The position numbers and the translations under genes were made by a program. Source: Gigaspora margarita (taxonomy: Eukaryota; Glomeromycota; Glomeromycetes; Diversisporales; Gigasporaceae). Taken from it: DNA of 64,000 bases. The stretch covers positions 159,554 to 223,553 of the forward strand of contig WTPW01000437.1 in the NCBI GenBank assembly GCA_009809945.1, read 5' to 3'. Below, piece by piece: positions 1 to 11,998 of this stretch (the first letter of the stretch is position 1; every line of letters begins with the position of its first letter). The notes beneath the pieces were generated by a model that saw nothing but the letters and a program-made list of their open reading frames with translations, made no database searches and was not told where the DNA came from.

Positions 1-1749
1 CGTCTCGATGAGCTCTACAGCTTTCAATTAGTGGAATGTATCGTTAACTTAGTAAGAAAAATCTTTTTAGATGGAAGCACGCCATATTTCGCCTTTTCTC
101 CAGTTGACAGGCGGATTATCAATTAATTATTTTAGTAGTTAAATAATCTGAAATGAATCGTAGATCAAAAGCTATCCACTGTTGAATATTTTTGATATTT
201 TTGATATAATTTTATATATAGGCAAAAATATAATCTTTAGTTAGTAAAAATTTTAATATGACAAAATTAAAATCAATACTTTGCCAAAGTATTGTATAAA
301 CAAACTGAATTAATTGACAATTCATGATAGAAGGAGAATTTTAAATGGGGGAGATTTTTATAATAAAACATAGTAAAATATGTTAATACAGGAATCATGA
401 TTCCTATAGTTTTATAAAATTTTTTGAATTTTAATTGCTTGGTACTTATTATTTACCTAACTAATTTTACCAATCTAGCTATCATTAGAATCACAAAAAC
501 TAGCTCTACTTCTTTTATTAGAAGTCTACAAGATTTTAATTTAATAAAAAATTAACTTTACATAGTTAGGAATGCTGATTTTTAGATTTTATATGTAATT
601 TATATTAAGTGTTATGTATTTTATTGATACAAATTCTTCTTCTTTCACGAATTAACAATTAATTTAAATATATTTTAGGGGACCTCTCCTATCTACTTTT
701 TTAACAACTATGCAAAAAATAAATTTTGCAGGTAAATTTGCCTGCATAACAGATAAAGAAATAAGCTCTTTTTTTCATAAATAAAATATTTTAATAGTTA
801 AATAATTTTTCAAAAAAAAATCAAAAAGGTCAAGCAAGATTATAAAGAATAATGACTTTATTAATTTTATACCTATTACAAATTTACTAATGACATTTTT
901 CAATTAATAACTTGAGAAATGATGCAGACCCTGTAAGAAAAGTGATACAGATAGTGGTACAGGTTGGCATCAGAAATGCTTGAAATGGCACGGATCATGT
1001 AGCACACACAGGAACATTTTATGGGATGGCATAGTAAAAATAGCATGGACATTACGGCAAAGGGTAGCACATAATAACATGTCATATGAAATGGTGCGTC
1101 CAGATGCCATGTATGTGTACATTACTCACATGTTGGCTCGTGATCTTGTTTCATGGAGAGCAAAAAATCAGTGAATGATTTTTTTTAAAAAAAAGAGCAA
1201 TATCGCATGATTTCACTGATGAAGCTTCCCTTTGTGTCTTAACAAAAAAAATTCCTTACGAAATTTTACTTCATATGCAGTTAGCTTGTTCATCTTATAT
1301 TAATTTCTTATATAAATTTATGCTTTAATAGTTAATCCACATTGTTATCATGGTGGCGTGTGAATTTACATTCTTTATCTGTGCCAAATCCTGTGCTGAT
1401 TCAACTAGTAAACTGCTGCAATACCTGAACATTTACGGTCCAATTGGCACGGGCATATGGTCCCACATGGTCCACAGAATCTGTGCCAATTCAGACCATA
1501 CCTGTGCAAATCCGAATCTGACCTGTGGCACAAGACTCGTGCCTATCTAACGCAAACCCGTGCTGATCCAGTTCAATTTTCTTATAGAGAGAACTTATAT
1601 ACATAAATATTAATATTTTTAATATGCGCTAAATGCACCTTTAAGATAGTTCGAGATTTTTTAACGATTTGAGTAAATTTAAAATTTCATTTCAATATAA
1701 GTGTATTTATAATCAACTTATATTGATTCTAGATATACACATACAACGA
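1..1749. other. A+T-rich spacer, no gene recognised
   Basis: No open frame here has a recognisable domain. Two islands, about 900-1180 and 1350-1570, are less A+T-rich than the rest. The second carries loose reiterations of a CTGTGC(C)AA-like word. They could be remains of a repeat element or of a gene, but nothing decides it. Confidence 0.5.
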
Positions 1750-1762
1750 ATTACAATGAATA

Positions 1763-1763
<1 letters not shown>

Positions 1764-1804
<41 letters not shown>

Positions 1805-2809
1805 GTTGGTCTTCTCATTTATTCTGGCAGAGAAATTGAATAGATTAAAGATAGTATATAGTAAAGTACTAATTTTTTTCTATTAACTAGCAATTAAAAA
1901 AATATATATACTATTTGAATAACTTGATAACATATTTATAAAAAAAATTATATAATTTATTGATTTAATTTTTCTAAAAAAATCTTCAAATTTATTCAAT
2001 TTTTAAATTTTAAAAAATTAAAAAATTAAAATTTTGCTTATTTTTAAAGTTTGATCAAGTAAAATTAGGTATCTTTTTGTGCTACTACGCAAGTGCTTTT
2101 GTGTAGCTATCAAGAAAAAGTTTGCAAAATTTTAAATGAAGTTATTATGTACAAAAAAAAGTTATAAAAAAAATAAAACACTAATTTAACCTAGTTTACT
2201 ACCTAATTTATATAGTAAAAACAATACCTATTTTAGGTTAAAAAACTTCAAAAATCTATAAATTTTTAAATTTTAAAAATTTTAATAATGTATAAACACA
2301 AAAAATAATTCTTTAAATATGAATTTNAATATGATATTAATTAAAATTTTATTAATTATAAATTTTACTAACTTAATATATAAGCATATATTATATTAAA
2401 AACTAGTATATTTTTTCTTATTTACTAGTTTTTAACCTAAAAAATATCTTAATAAAACTTTTTTTAAAATTTATAAAAATTTTATATTATATATAAAATG
2501 TTATTAAGAATATTTTTGTCTTATAAATCAATTATAATTTGCATAATAAAAAAAATAATAATAAATTAATAAATAAATAAATTTATTATTATATAATAAT
2601 CTAAAAAATTGATGATAGAAAATATTTAATATAAATATAAAAAATTAATATTTATAACTTAATATTATAATGTACTGTTTTTTCAAAGGATAAGTTTAAA
2701 AAAAATTTAATAAAATAAATTATTATATATAAAAATTTTTTACTTACTATATTAATATAGTTGAGCCAGAATAAACGAGAAGACCTATATTATTATTATT
2801 ATTATTATT
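1764..2809. mobile_element. Non-autonomous inverted-repeat element in TTA microsatellites
   Basis: A 21-bp word beginning GGTCTTCTC and ending TTCTGGC lies at 1808-1828, and its reverse complement lies at 2765-2785 with one mismatch. Outside each copy is a run of TTA/ATT triplets (1764-1803 and about 2790-2809). The roughly 1 kb in between is almost pure A+T with no coding sequence. This is best read as a non-autonomous DNA transposon that either sits in, or carries, TTA-repeat ends. No transposase is visible and the superfamily cannot be assigned. Confidence 0.55.
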
Positions 2810-3149
2810 TTTTCACTTTACAACCTTGCGCTATTTATTAGATTTTTTTATGTACAAAATACAGAAAAACTATATCTAACTTTAATATAGGCTATTACCC
2901 AGCAACTCCTCTAGTGCCCAGGTATGGTTGTTGCACTGATGTTTGTTAGTCTTCAAGCTATACATGACATTACTCATATATCTCTTTGAGAACGTATCCA
3001 GGTTCTCAGCTACCTTTGTATTGTCTGAACAGTCTAATTACTTTCAGACCCACCAACTGACTTCCTCTGTACCGATAATTTGTTGAAGTAATGAATTTTC
3101 TACTAGAGCATCAGCTTCTGCTAATTGCTCTTGCTTCCTTCTTTTTCTA

Positions 3150-3212
<63 letters not shown>

Positions 3213-4227
3213 GTATGGATAGGATCGACAAATTATTTAGAAAATTAATATAGCATGATTCTGAAATAAAAATACAAACAATTCCTATATTCAAATAATT
3301 CATTGTTTATGCCAAGAAACACTTTATAAACAATTTGGCAGGCAAAAATCCAACAAGAAAATCATACAACTAAAAGAGCAGTTCACATACATCGTTTTCA
3401 AAATCATGAAACATTTGATCACTTGTTTAGCTCAAATTAGTTTGTAGATATCAGATAATCAAACAGAAATGCGAATTTGGGAAATCAACATTTACGATTT
3501 ACGAGCGTTGTTCTATTTGTTATAGGTAATGGATCAACAAATTACAAGAGCAAGTGTTACATCAGATGTGAAGAAGTAACATCTAAATTTTCTATATGCA
3601 TTCACGCCCTTGCTTCGCCATATGCATTTATCCAATAAGATGCAAGATTTTGAGTATAAATGGCATTTAATTTGCAACATAACCATACATTGCGTGAAAT
3701 CTTCGATATCATTCCGTCCTGGTATAATAAATAAAAAAATAATAGTAAATTTTAATTCATGAACTTGTAACTTACTATAACATAAACAGCAAATTGTTAT
3801 TATAAACTTTCGCTAAAAAACAACTTTATAATAAAAAATATACCTACAGCACAGATAAAAGAACCAATTAATTCATAATATGATTACGAACTATGAAAAT
3901 ATATTACCTGTTAATAATCGTACAAATGTCTGAATACGTACATACATTACATTTATTTATACAATAACCACGATTATCATAACAAGACACCAAGTAATTG
4001 CAACTATATGCATGACATCCGTAAATAGTTCACAAATGACTACCTGAATCATGCTTTTGTATAAAAAAATTAATCCATTCAACATTCTCGATTACAAACA
4101 TGATTATCTTTTCATACTTAAATCCTGGTTTTGGATACTGTAACGAATTAAAATTTTAATTTTCGAAATTGTAAATAATTCCTATATTTGTATCAGTTCC
4201 CGATGTAATAATTCGTACTAAAATGGT
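2810..4227. other. Spacer, no gene recognised
   Basis: A+T-rich sequence without a credible ORF. Apart from the microsatellite at 3152-3212 no structured feature was seen. Confidence 0.5.
3152..3212. repeat. (ATT)n microsatellite
   Basis: About twenty uninterrupted ATT triplets. Read on the minus strand it gives a meaningless poly-isoleucine frame, which should not be annotated as a protein. Confidence 0.95.
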
Positions 4228-4940
4228 AATGATAGGTGGCTTGGTGGTTTAATCATATGAATCTTATTTTGGGCGTATCAAACATGAGAGTGACACGTAA
4301 ACGTAGTCGATTAAACCTGTTGGGCCAAAAAGCCCACTGCGTAAACGTAGTATAACTAAGTAAACGTAGTCGTTTAAACCTGTTGGGCAATGAAGGTTTG
4401 AAAAAGCCCACTGCGTAAACGTAGTGGTAATGAGTAAACGTAGTAGCAATAAGTAAACGTAGTATAAAGGTGTAAATGTAGTTAAAATCTAACATGTATA
4501 TAAAGGCCTCAAATTCAAGGCCAAGAAAGAAGATTCAGGTTCTATCATTTTAAATAAAGAATTCCCTTCCTTTAGTATTAAATAAATCATTTGAATTTTA
4601 ACGTGAATAAAGAAATTATTACTTATCCTTGAATTCGACTTGTAACTTTAATAAAACCCTTCGTAACTCAATTCAACGGACTGAATTGACTTGTAACCTC
4701 GAATCGGCTTTTATTAAGACTCGAATTCTGGTTCAACGTAGCCTTGTTAATCTTTCGAAATTGTACACGTGACTCATATCGGCCTACCGATTAGTCTATA
4801 GTAAAGCCTTTTGGTTTGTCTCTTTTAGATTCCTAGTATTTGCTAGTTGATTTAGAACTCATTCTACCCTCCAAACCCTTTCTTAGATCAAACCTACATC
4901 GATCTAACCTGACCGGAATTAAACCCGATACCCTATCATT
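4228..4940 (+). mobile_element. Solo-LTR-like block
   Basis: The block starts AATGATAGG and ends CCCTATCATT, a short terminal inverted repeat of the TG...CA kind used by LTRs. Inside, in order, are a tandem repeat region, a TATA-like TATATAAAGG near 4498, and several AATAAA-type signals between 4550 and 4660, which is the usual promoter and polyadenylation layout of an LTR. No second LTR or internal coding region lies next to it, so it would be a solo LTR. No clean target duplication was seen, so it is old or the ends are slightly misplaced. A similar block lies near 12.7-13.2 kb. Confidence 0.4.
4295..4482 (+). repeat. AGTAAACGTAGT tandem/dispersed repeat
   Basis: The 12-mer (A/C)GTAAACGTAGT occurs about seven times in 190 bp, with starts near 4296, 4340, 4360, 4411, 4434, 4452 and 4472. 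Part of the spread comes from duplication of a longer unit: AAACCTGTTGGGC and AGCCCACTGCGTAAACG each occur twice. It lies directly upstream of the TATA-like motif of the LTR-like block, where LTRs often carry reiterated enhancer sites. That role is an inference. Confidence 0.75.
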
Positions 4941-6711
4941 TATTCGTATAATATCTTTTTATTATATATTGATATCGGATTATTGATATCCCCGATATTA
5001 GCATCACCAGCATCTGCGTCTTTATTTTATTGTGGTGATTTAGTGATAGATCATCCCTTGGTCGTCATTGATTGTATATTCGACTTTAACCAACCCTTGA
5101 CACTTATTTATATATCTCTCACCGTACACGGTTGGAGTGTAAATTGGCACTATTGTCTATATTGTTTTACTCGCTCTCCCAATCAACCGTTACAATACGA
5201 ATGTTAAAGTATACTGTATTATGCAAGCCACCAATAGTAATAACAGACTGATAATCGTTATTTAGTGGTATAAGATTTAATCATTCCTGCCAAACTTGGT
5301 TTAATATTTCCAAAAGCTAACTAGAGCATATTAGAGTTATCTTTATTAGATGTATTCGAATAAAAAATTATACAATTTACGCATGATCCGATTTCTTCAT
5401 ACTGCGATAACATAACCAATCAAATTTCATCAGCATGAAAAGGCATCATTTTATATTATTAGTATAGGAACGATGTTGTATAAACTATGTAAATTTGTTA
5501 TTTTATAAGCATAAATACGTTAAAATATCATGTGGAAATCTGATATTATATGATGAAGGAACAACCGATATTCAACAGATCGACCAAAATTTAGAGTCAG
5601 GATTAGACGAAGAAAGGCCGGCATTAAGCAACAATACTAGCCTACTATAGCAAAGTTAGAAACTGAGCAAGTTTGCTTAATACATGGGATACCGTTTAAT
5701 TTGTTAAAATTTTGGGTGATTTTGAAAAAACTTATCGATCTGGACTATTCCGAACCTGATTCTGGTCAATATCCTGAATTTTGGTTCCTCCACTAATCTA
5801 TCCGTTTTTTAAAGTCATAGCTCCAGCTTAAGCCATAGTTATGAAAGCCAAGCTTGAATCATGACTGGAGCATGATTTGCGCCATGGCTGTATCAATAGC
5901 GGTAGCATTAAATATTAAACAGTGAAGTACAGCTCGTTTGATTAAACTGCAGCTTATTGACCTGGACCGGCTTAGCCCCCCAACAAGTTTATATTCGGCT
6001 ATCACAATTCCTGAAGAGCAATAACGATAATAAAAAGAGCACATTTTTATAAATGATCGCCATACATTCTAATAAGACAAAAATCTATTAAAAAGATAAA
6101 AATACAAGGTTGATCTTCATTATAGTTAATATATAAAGATGCAACATCGTAAAGATTAAGTGCGGAATTTCACGTTTATTGCATTTCCCGTACTGTCCAA
6201 TTAGTTATTAGATTTTGCGGACTTACACCATTAAAAATCCATAGTAAACATACACTTCGTGATATTACATATCACTCCGTTGGTACATGCATGCTGACGG
6301 TGTAACAATCTAGGTTAGGAGAGCGACGGAAATACATTAACTGGTGATCAACATATACAAAAAGCATGTGGAAGTCATTAATGAAGGACTTCGAGACAAC
6401 ACATTGTCCTCCCTCTTTATTAAGGTCTGCCTTATATACATGGTTATGGATAAAATCTATTGATTTACATTCGTACTAACAGATCTTGAATGAATAGGTT
6501 TCATACTAAATAAATTACAACTCCTGAAAATCACTTATCTAATTTAAATCTTAACAATGGGCGTGAAAATTTTTTTACAAAATTACACTTTAATGTCAAT
6601 TAATAAGCTAATCAAAAATGTAACTCTGTTATAACCTTTGTGCCACTTTGACTAAACATAAAATGCCACCGTTACGCTCCAAACAATTAAATTTTGTATT
6701 TTATTTAGAGA
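4941..6711. other. Spacer upstream of the Sel1-kinase gene
   Basis: No frame here has a recognisable domain. Short open stretches near 4983-5207 and 5570-5640 show no family features. The last 100 bases before the gene hold only A+T-rich promoter-like sequence; no specific operator can be named. Confidence 0.45.
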
Positions 6712-8166
6712 ATGACTTGTTTTTCCTTCTTTAAAAAAGAAGACCCCGAAGAACTTTTACACCTAGGTTACAATTATGAATTTGGTATTGGTGTTAAGAA
6801 AGATGAAAAGAAGGCTTTTGAATATTATATGAACGCAGTTGAGTTCGGAAACCCGGAGGCGATGAATAATGTTAGTCATTGTTATCTTTATGGAATTGGA
6901 GTGGAAAGAAATTACCAGAAAGCATTTGAATATTGTAAGAAATCGGCCGATTTGGGTCATGCTGTAGGAATGTGCAATGTTGGTCGTTGTTATAGCAATG
7001 GATTAGGGGTTGATCAAGATTATAATAAAGCATTTGAATACAATGAAAAAGCTGCTAAAATGGGTTCTAAAGCAGCAATGAGTAATGTCGCCCGATATTA
7101 CCGTAACGGTATTGGTACAAAGAAAGATATTGAGAGTGCAAATTATTGGTTCAGAAGATATAAAAGTCTTTTAGAAACCAATGAATCACCAGACCATATC
7201 AATCCTGAACTTAAAAAAATATTAGACGATGAGAGATTTAAATTAGCTTGGATTGATTATGATGAATTCAGTGATATCGCAGAATTGAATAAAGGTGGAT
7301 TTTCAGCTGTATATGTTGCTCGTTGGTATGATAGAATTAATAATTTACGGAGGATTGGTGCACTTAAAGAGATTCATGATTCAAATAAAAATGAACAAGA
7401 ATTTATTCAAGAATTGAAAAATTACTGTGAAATTGGCTACGTGAATCCTTCGTTCTTGGAATGCGTTGGAGTATCAAGAAATAATTATGGTGATTATATT
7501 ATTGTTATAAATTATGCATTAAGAGGATCGTTACGACAAAATATTGCACAAATATCGCAATTGGAATGGAAAGATAAATTGGGTCTCTTATATTGTATAG
7601 CTTTAGATCTCGAGTCGATACATTCGCAAGAACTCGTTCACAGAAATTTACACAGTGGAAACATCTTGCAGGTTTTTGGTTTGTGTGACGCATATATCAC
7701 TGATCTTGGGTTTTCTAAAAAAGAAAAGGAAGGCAAAGTTTGTGGAATTTTACCGTATATAGCACCTGAAGTTTTAGTGGGTCAACCGTATACTAAAGCA
7801 TCAGATATTTACAGTCTTGGAGTTATTGCGACTGAGATTTCGACTGGACAAAGAGCATTTGATGGAATTCCGTTTGACGATAATCTTGTATCAAAAATCA
7901 TCGATGGATCAAGACCTAAATGTTTAGGACCAGATTGTTATATTAAACTAGTTATGAAATGTATGGATAAAGATTTTGATAAGCGACCTACTGCAAAAGA
8001 AATTAGTGACCTAATTACTCATTGGTTAAATGAAATAAATCAGGAAGATGGTAATGATATCAAAAAACAGTTTTTGAAAGCTAATAAGATTAAACCAGAA
8101 ATGATTAAACCAATACATTCTCAAAACGTGTACACCAGCAAGTTATACGATACACGAAAATTTTAA
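6712..8166 (+). CDS. Sel1-repeat protein with tyrosine-kinase-like (pseudo)kinase domain
   Basis: This is a 484-residue single-exon protein. Residues about 15-150 hold four Sel1-like repeats of roughly 36 residues, with the pattern YxxGxGVxxDxxKAFEYxxKxAxxG; they form a helical solenoid used for protein contacts. Residues about 175-440 form a TKL-type kinase domain: glycine-loop region KGGFSAVY (194-201), ALK lysine 219, HRN at 310-312 in LVHRNLHSGNIL, DLG at 331-333, APE at 351-353 and KRPT near 424. The catalytic loop normally reads HRD. Here the aspartate codon is AAT (asparagine, 7645-7647), so activity is doubtful and a pseudokinase or scaffold role is possible. The C-terminal 45 residues are basic and unassigned. 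Sel1-kinase proteins are greatly expanded in Glomeromycotina, with functions mostly unknown. The start is the first ATG of a frame that opens straight into the repeats. No partner gene is adjacent. Confidence 0.93.
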   Translation: MTCFSFFKKEDPEELLHLGYNYEFGIGVKKDEKKAFEYYMNAVEFGNPEAMNNVSHCYLYGIGVERNYQKAFEYCKKSADLGHAVGMCNVGRCYSNGLGVDQDYNKAFEYNEKAAKMGSKAAMSNVARYYRNGIGTKKDIESANYWFRRYKSLLETNESPDHINPELKKILDDERFKLAWIDYDEFSDIAELNKGGFSAVYVARWYDRINNLRRIGALKEIHDSNKNEQEFIQELKNYCEIGYVNPSFLECVGVSRNNYGDYIIVINYALRGSLRQNIAQISQLEWKDKLGLLYCIALDLESIHSQELVHRNLHSGNILQVFGLCDAYITDLGFSKKEKEGKVCGILPYIAPEVLVGQPYTKASDIYSLGVIATEISTGQRAFDGIPFDDNLVSKIIDGSRPKCLGPDCYIKLVMKCMDKDFDKRPTAKEISDLITHWLNEINQEDGNDIKKQFLKANKIKPEMIKPIHSQNVYTSKLYDTRKF

Positions 8167-9116
8167 AATATAATAGTAAACCGATTAGTACAGTAGAAAT
8201 CCCGACAAATATTTAGATTAAATTATTTAAATATGTGTTATGTAACTACTTTCAGAAAAGTACAACTATAATAATTTTATTATAAAATTTTCATAATTCT
8301 AATCCCATTATATTATCCTTTTTCTGAATTAGTTGGTGAAGAGCCTATGTATAAAATTTTCGTTTACTTATATAATTTTTCAATTATTATTCTTATCGCT
8401 ATATTTTAATAATCGTTTTTTTTTTTGTTACTTTTTTTTTTTGCATTGAATTGAAATCTGTACTTCTATCATGATATTAGAAAACTGCATTTTAAAAAGA
8501 TAATTGTTTAAAAGACAATGATTGTGATTAAGTTTTTTGTATCTTTGTAAAAAAAAAAAGGCTAATATTTTGTAAAGATATTAATAGTGCTATTGCAATG
8601 CAGAATGACTTACAGACATTTTTAAAGGCAAATTTACTTTTTAAAAAAGATTGATATTGGTGATTTTATTTAAAAAATCATCAATTCTAGTAGTATAACT
8701 ATAATTGTTTACTTCTAAAAATCATCATTAAAGTACGTAATTATCATAGTAAATTGTGATATTTAATAACGTTAAATTAATATGATCCAAAATGATTTGG
8801 TGGCAATAAATGTTTTTGAAAATTTGTTGAGGCGAATCTAATAATTCTATTTTCAATATTGGAATAATTGTATCTACCGATAGAGATGTTTTTTTTTTTT
8901 AATTCTATCTACATTTTTATCTTCATTATATAATTATTATCGTCGCGACCGAAGCAAAGATTTTGAAGTGTCTAATTAGATATTTAAACTTAAAATTCAC
9001 CTATACTCTTTTATCAATATCCCTAACCTTAAATTCAAATACAACTACTATTACAATGAAGTTAAAATATATATATATACCTCAAAAAATTTTAAACTTT
9101 TATAATAAAATAATCA
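8167..9116. other. 3' flank and spacer
   Basis: A+T-rich sequence with several long T and A runs (8418-8440, 8550-8560, 8890-8900). No gene, RNA or terminator-like structure can be defended. Confidence 0.5.
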
Positions 9117-9126
9117 AATTTCAGCT

Positions 9127-9315
9127 AGAGTTAATACCTCTATCAGGATATATATTTTTTATATCCGGATTAATCCGGTTTTATCATAGTATATATCCGG
9201 ATATAAATTTAAATCCGGATTTATTTATATCCGGATATAAAAACACTATGTCACGTTATATCACATGACATAGTATATATCCGGATATATTAATCCGGAT
9301 AGAGGTGTTAACTCT
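9127..9315. mobile_element. 189-bp MITE with 10-bp target duplication (Mutator-like)
   Basis: The termini are inverted: AGAGTTAATACCTCTATC at the left and its near-complement ending GGTGTTAACTCT at the right. The interior is a chain of palindromic ATCCGGAT words, so the whole element can fold back. Both sides carry the same 10 bases, AATTTCAGCT (9117-9126 and 9316-9325). A 9-11 bp duplication with long inverted ends fits Mutator-like (MULE) non-autonomous elements. The small open frame overlapping it on the plus strand is a by-product. Confidence 0.8.
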
Positions 9316-9325
9316 AATTTCAGCT

Positions 9326-11820
9326 TCAGCAGCACAATTATTGTTTATAATATGATACCATTACTGAACTTTAGACTAATTTAAAATATCAGCACCTATA
9401 AGCTTGTTTGTTAACTCATAACTGATAATATCCCTTTAATAAATTCTTGTTAAAATCCATTTAGCATCCTTAAAACTATAATAAGAAGGTTGTCCTAAAG
9501 ATATTTCACATCTGCTGCTGTAGTGCAATTTTTATTTGTTTGTATGACCATAGGTCTACGCCAAATGTTTTTAACTGACTATCGATATATTCTAACCACA
9601 TGCTTGCACAATACAAATTGTCATGAATAATTTCTCCTTTGTGAACATTTTGATATTTTTATAGCGGTATGTTGTTTAATTTACTTTCCAATCAAGCTTT
9701 TTGGAAATTATAATGCTGTTGAACAGTGAAACATTTTCGCTAATCAGATTATAAATGACGAAATATATGACGATTGTTGAAGCAAAACAATTAAGATTTT
9801 CTTTCATAAAAGAAATTAATTAGTCAAATTTTAGTTGCATTATAATGTCTACTATTTTCAATTTTTTTATTCGATACCACCTGATGAAGGCATTAATCAT
9901 CCAGAGGTATAATAATGAAGCTGACTACCGATAATAAAAAAATATATATGCTACTGACTTCAAATTTCATCAAATGTCAAACTAAAAATTAATTTTTATG
10001 AGGCTTTTATAGCGAACTAACAATTTGGTAGGAAAAAAAATTCATACTTTGTTTGTATCGTGAAGCCTCAAATATCCAGTGATTGTTATAAAACTTGTTG
10101 AAAGAGGTTAAATGTATTTTAATATTTTTGCTAAATTGATTCATCAATGTTTCGTCAATTCTCAGTTTCGTGTCATGCGAATATATCGACAAAACTAATT
10201 TCGTCATTGTTTGTCAGACAACATTACTTGTAAAATTAGTTCGAAACGACTTCATTAATAAATAAAAATGCTTTGATTATTAAATTGTATTGTTTAAAAT
10301 TCAATTAGTTGACTGGTTGATGACCCTGGCTTCAATACGACGATTTTTGTAAAGATTTTATAAAATTTTCAAATTCCTAATCAATTATCTCTTTGTACGT
10401 TATACGGGCAAATCTGCCTGCAAATTTTACTTTTAATATAATTACTAAGAAAATAGTTAGGGGATGTACCCATAAAAATATTTTAATGAAAATACAGTAT
10501 TTTGATAATATTCTAATCAAATTTATGATCTCAGAATTTTACTAGATACTGGACCCGTCATTAATGACGGGTTTTGTTATTGTTACTTTGCAATAACAAA
10601 TAATTCTATTTCATATTAAAACTATTGTTATATATTGTCACATTATTAAATGTTATTTACTACAAATGTATTGCGTTTGCATCATATTATTTATATTAAT
10701 TCATATAAAAAAAAATAAAAAAATAAATAAGTAAAGATTTCGAATGTTTAATTTTAAAAAAACCTTTTTCATTTTTTTCATTAATAATTTCTTAATATGG
10801 AATGATACAACTTTCTCACTCGTGAAATCATTGATCAAATATTAAAAACGTTTATTCGTCAAAGAAAAAAATTCTTTAATGGATTGAAATAAATACAGTT
10901 AGATCCAAATCTTATACTTCGATTTACTATATCCAATGGTGATGTATAGATAGAAACTTCGAAATTGTCTCCTGCATGAGCTCTATATTAAGAAGATTCA
11001 CAAAAACTTGCTGATCAAATTATAGAAAAAGAACCTTCGATAGTTGGTGATGAATCTTTTAAACGAGATGAAAAGATTCAAATGTACTGCAATAATTAAA
11101 TTCGGGCTATTCTTTATGTTCAGTGAATTTATTTTAAACGTATTTAATATTATAATCATTGATAAAATTATACTTATATAACTAATCGATCTTTTTAGTC
11201 CGTTATTGGCTGAATGTTTGGGTAAGATGCCTCCTACGTATTGGTAATTATTGTTTAATCTTATTTACACTTTTATTTTCAGAACTAATTTTATATTTTT
11301 AACCTGCAAAATAGAAGTTGAAAGAATACATGATGAACTCGTAATTTTTGGTCATAAAGCAACACAACTCCGTAAATATAGAATTCCATAATATTCAACT
11401 CAAACTTTGATGTATTAGAAGTTTATGATTATATACCTCATGATTAACAGTTAATTATTAATTTTTTGAAGGATATATATCAAGAGTCGGTTAAAATAGA
11501 TCAATTATTCTAAATAAAATATTTTAAATTCAAAATCTGATATCTCAACATAGCTAAACAAATTTATAAAATAAATCCTTACACCGATTTACAGGCAAAT
11601 TTGTCAACTAATTATCATGATTGATCTATTCGAGCTATCAAACTATATTAGATCGTAATCTACATCGCAGTTCATTCTATATTAGTGGGACGATGTAAGG
11701 ATAATTTTGTGATATTTAAATTGAAATTTAAAATGGACTATTAATTCTCTTATATTTATTAGTTTTTTTTTTACTAATTTTCCCCAGTTTCTGATTGGAT
11801 TTTTAAAATGAGATATCTTG
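9326..11820. other. Spacer with possible gene remnants
   Basis: No intact gene. Two stretches look like broken coding sequence on the plus strand: about 10880-11100 (readable as LRFTISNGDV and, after stops, DQIIEKEPSIVGDESF) and about 11304-11390 (readable as KIEVERIHDELVIFGHKAT). Neither matches a family I recognise. The two pieces could belong to one decayed host gene. Confidence 0.3.
10553..10572. repeat. Perfect 20-bp palindrome
   Basis: ACCCGTCATTAATGACGGGT is its own reverse complement. A few bases downstream a second small hairpin follows (TTATTG...CAATAA near 10577-10598). It could be the centre of a small foldback element or a protein binding site; nothing in the surroundings decides. 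Confidence 0.6.
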
Positions 11821-11830
11821 GTTAGTGTTA

Positions 11831-11895
11831 GTGACGGTGTTATCACGTGGCTGACTAAAATTTTTCTGCCGGAATTATCGTGATAACCCCGTGAC
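11831..11895. repeat. Imperfect 17-bp inverted repeat
   Basis: GTGACGGTGTTATCACG at 11831-11847 is nearly complementary to CGTGATAACCCCGTGAC at 11879-11895, with a 31-base loop. The sequence is more G+C-rich than its surroundings. It may mark the 5' part of the LTR-like region that shows a TATA-like motif and polyadenylation-type signals near 12.7-12.8 kb, but that link is a guess. Confidence 0.55.
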
Positions 11896-11940
11896 GGCCC
11901 CGAATGCCGAACATTTCTATTTTTACTTAAATTATATATA

Positions 11941-11998
11941 TTTATTTTATTTCCTTATTTATTTTATTTCCTTATTTATTTTATTTCCTTATTTATTT
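11941..11998 (+). repeat. 17-bp tandem repeat, about 3 copies
   Basis: A pyrimidine-rich unit containing ATTTCCTTATTTATTTT recurs with a period of 17 bases, followed by further T-rich low-complexity sequence to about 12060. Confidence 0.85.

Noticed and set aside
3121-3303. Minus-strand ORF of mostly isoleucine
   Set aside because: It is the translation of an ATT microsatellite.
4253-4495. Overlapping minus-strand ORFs with repeated YVY motifs
   Set aside because: They are readings of the AGTAAACGTAGT repeat in two frames, not a gene.
8963-9268. 101-codon plus-strand ORF
   Set aside because: It runs into the palindromic MITE at 9127 and has low-complexity A+T composition; no domain.
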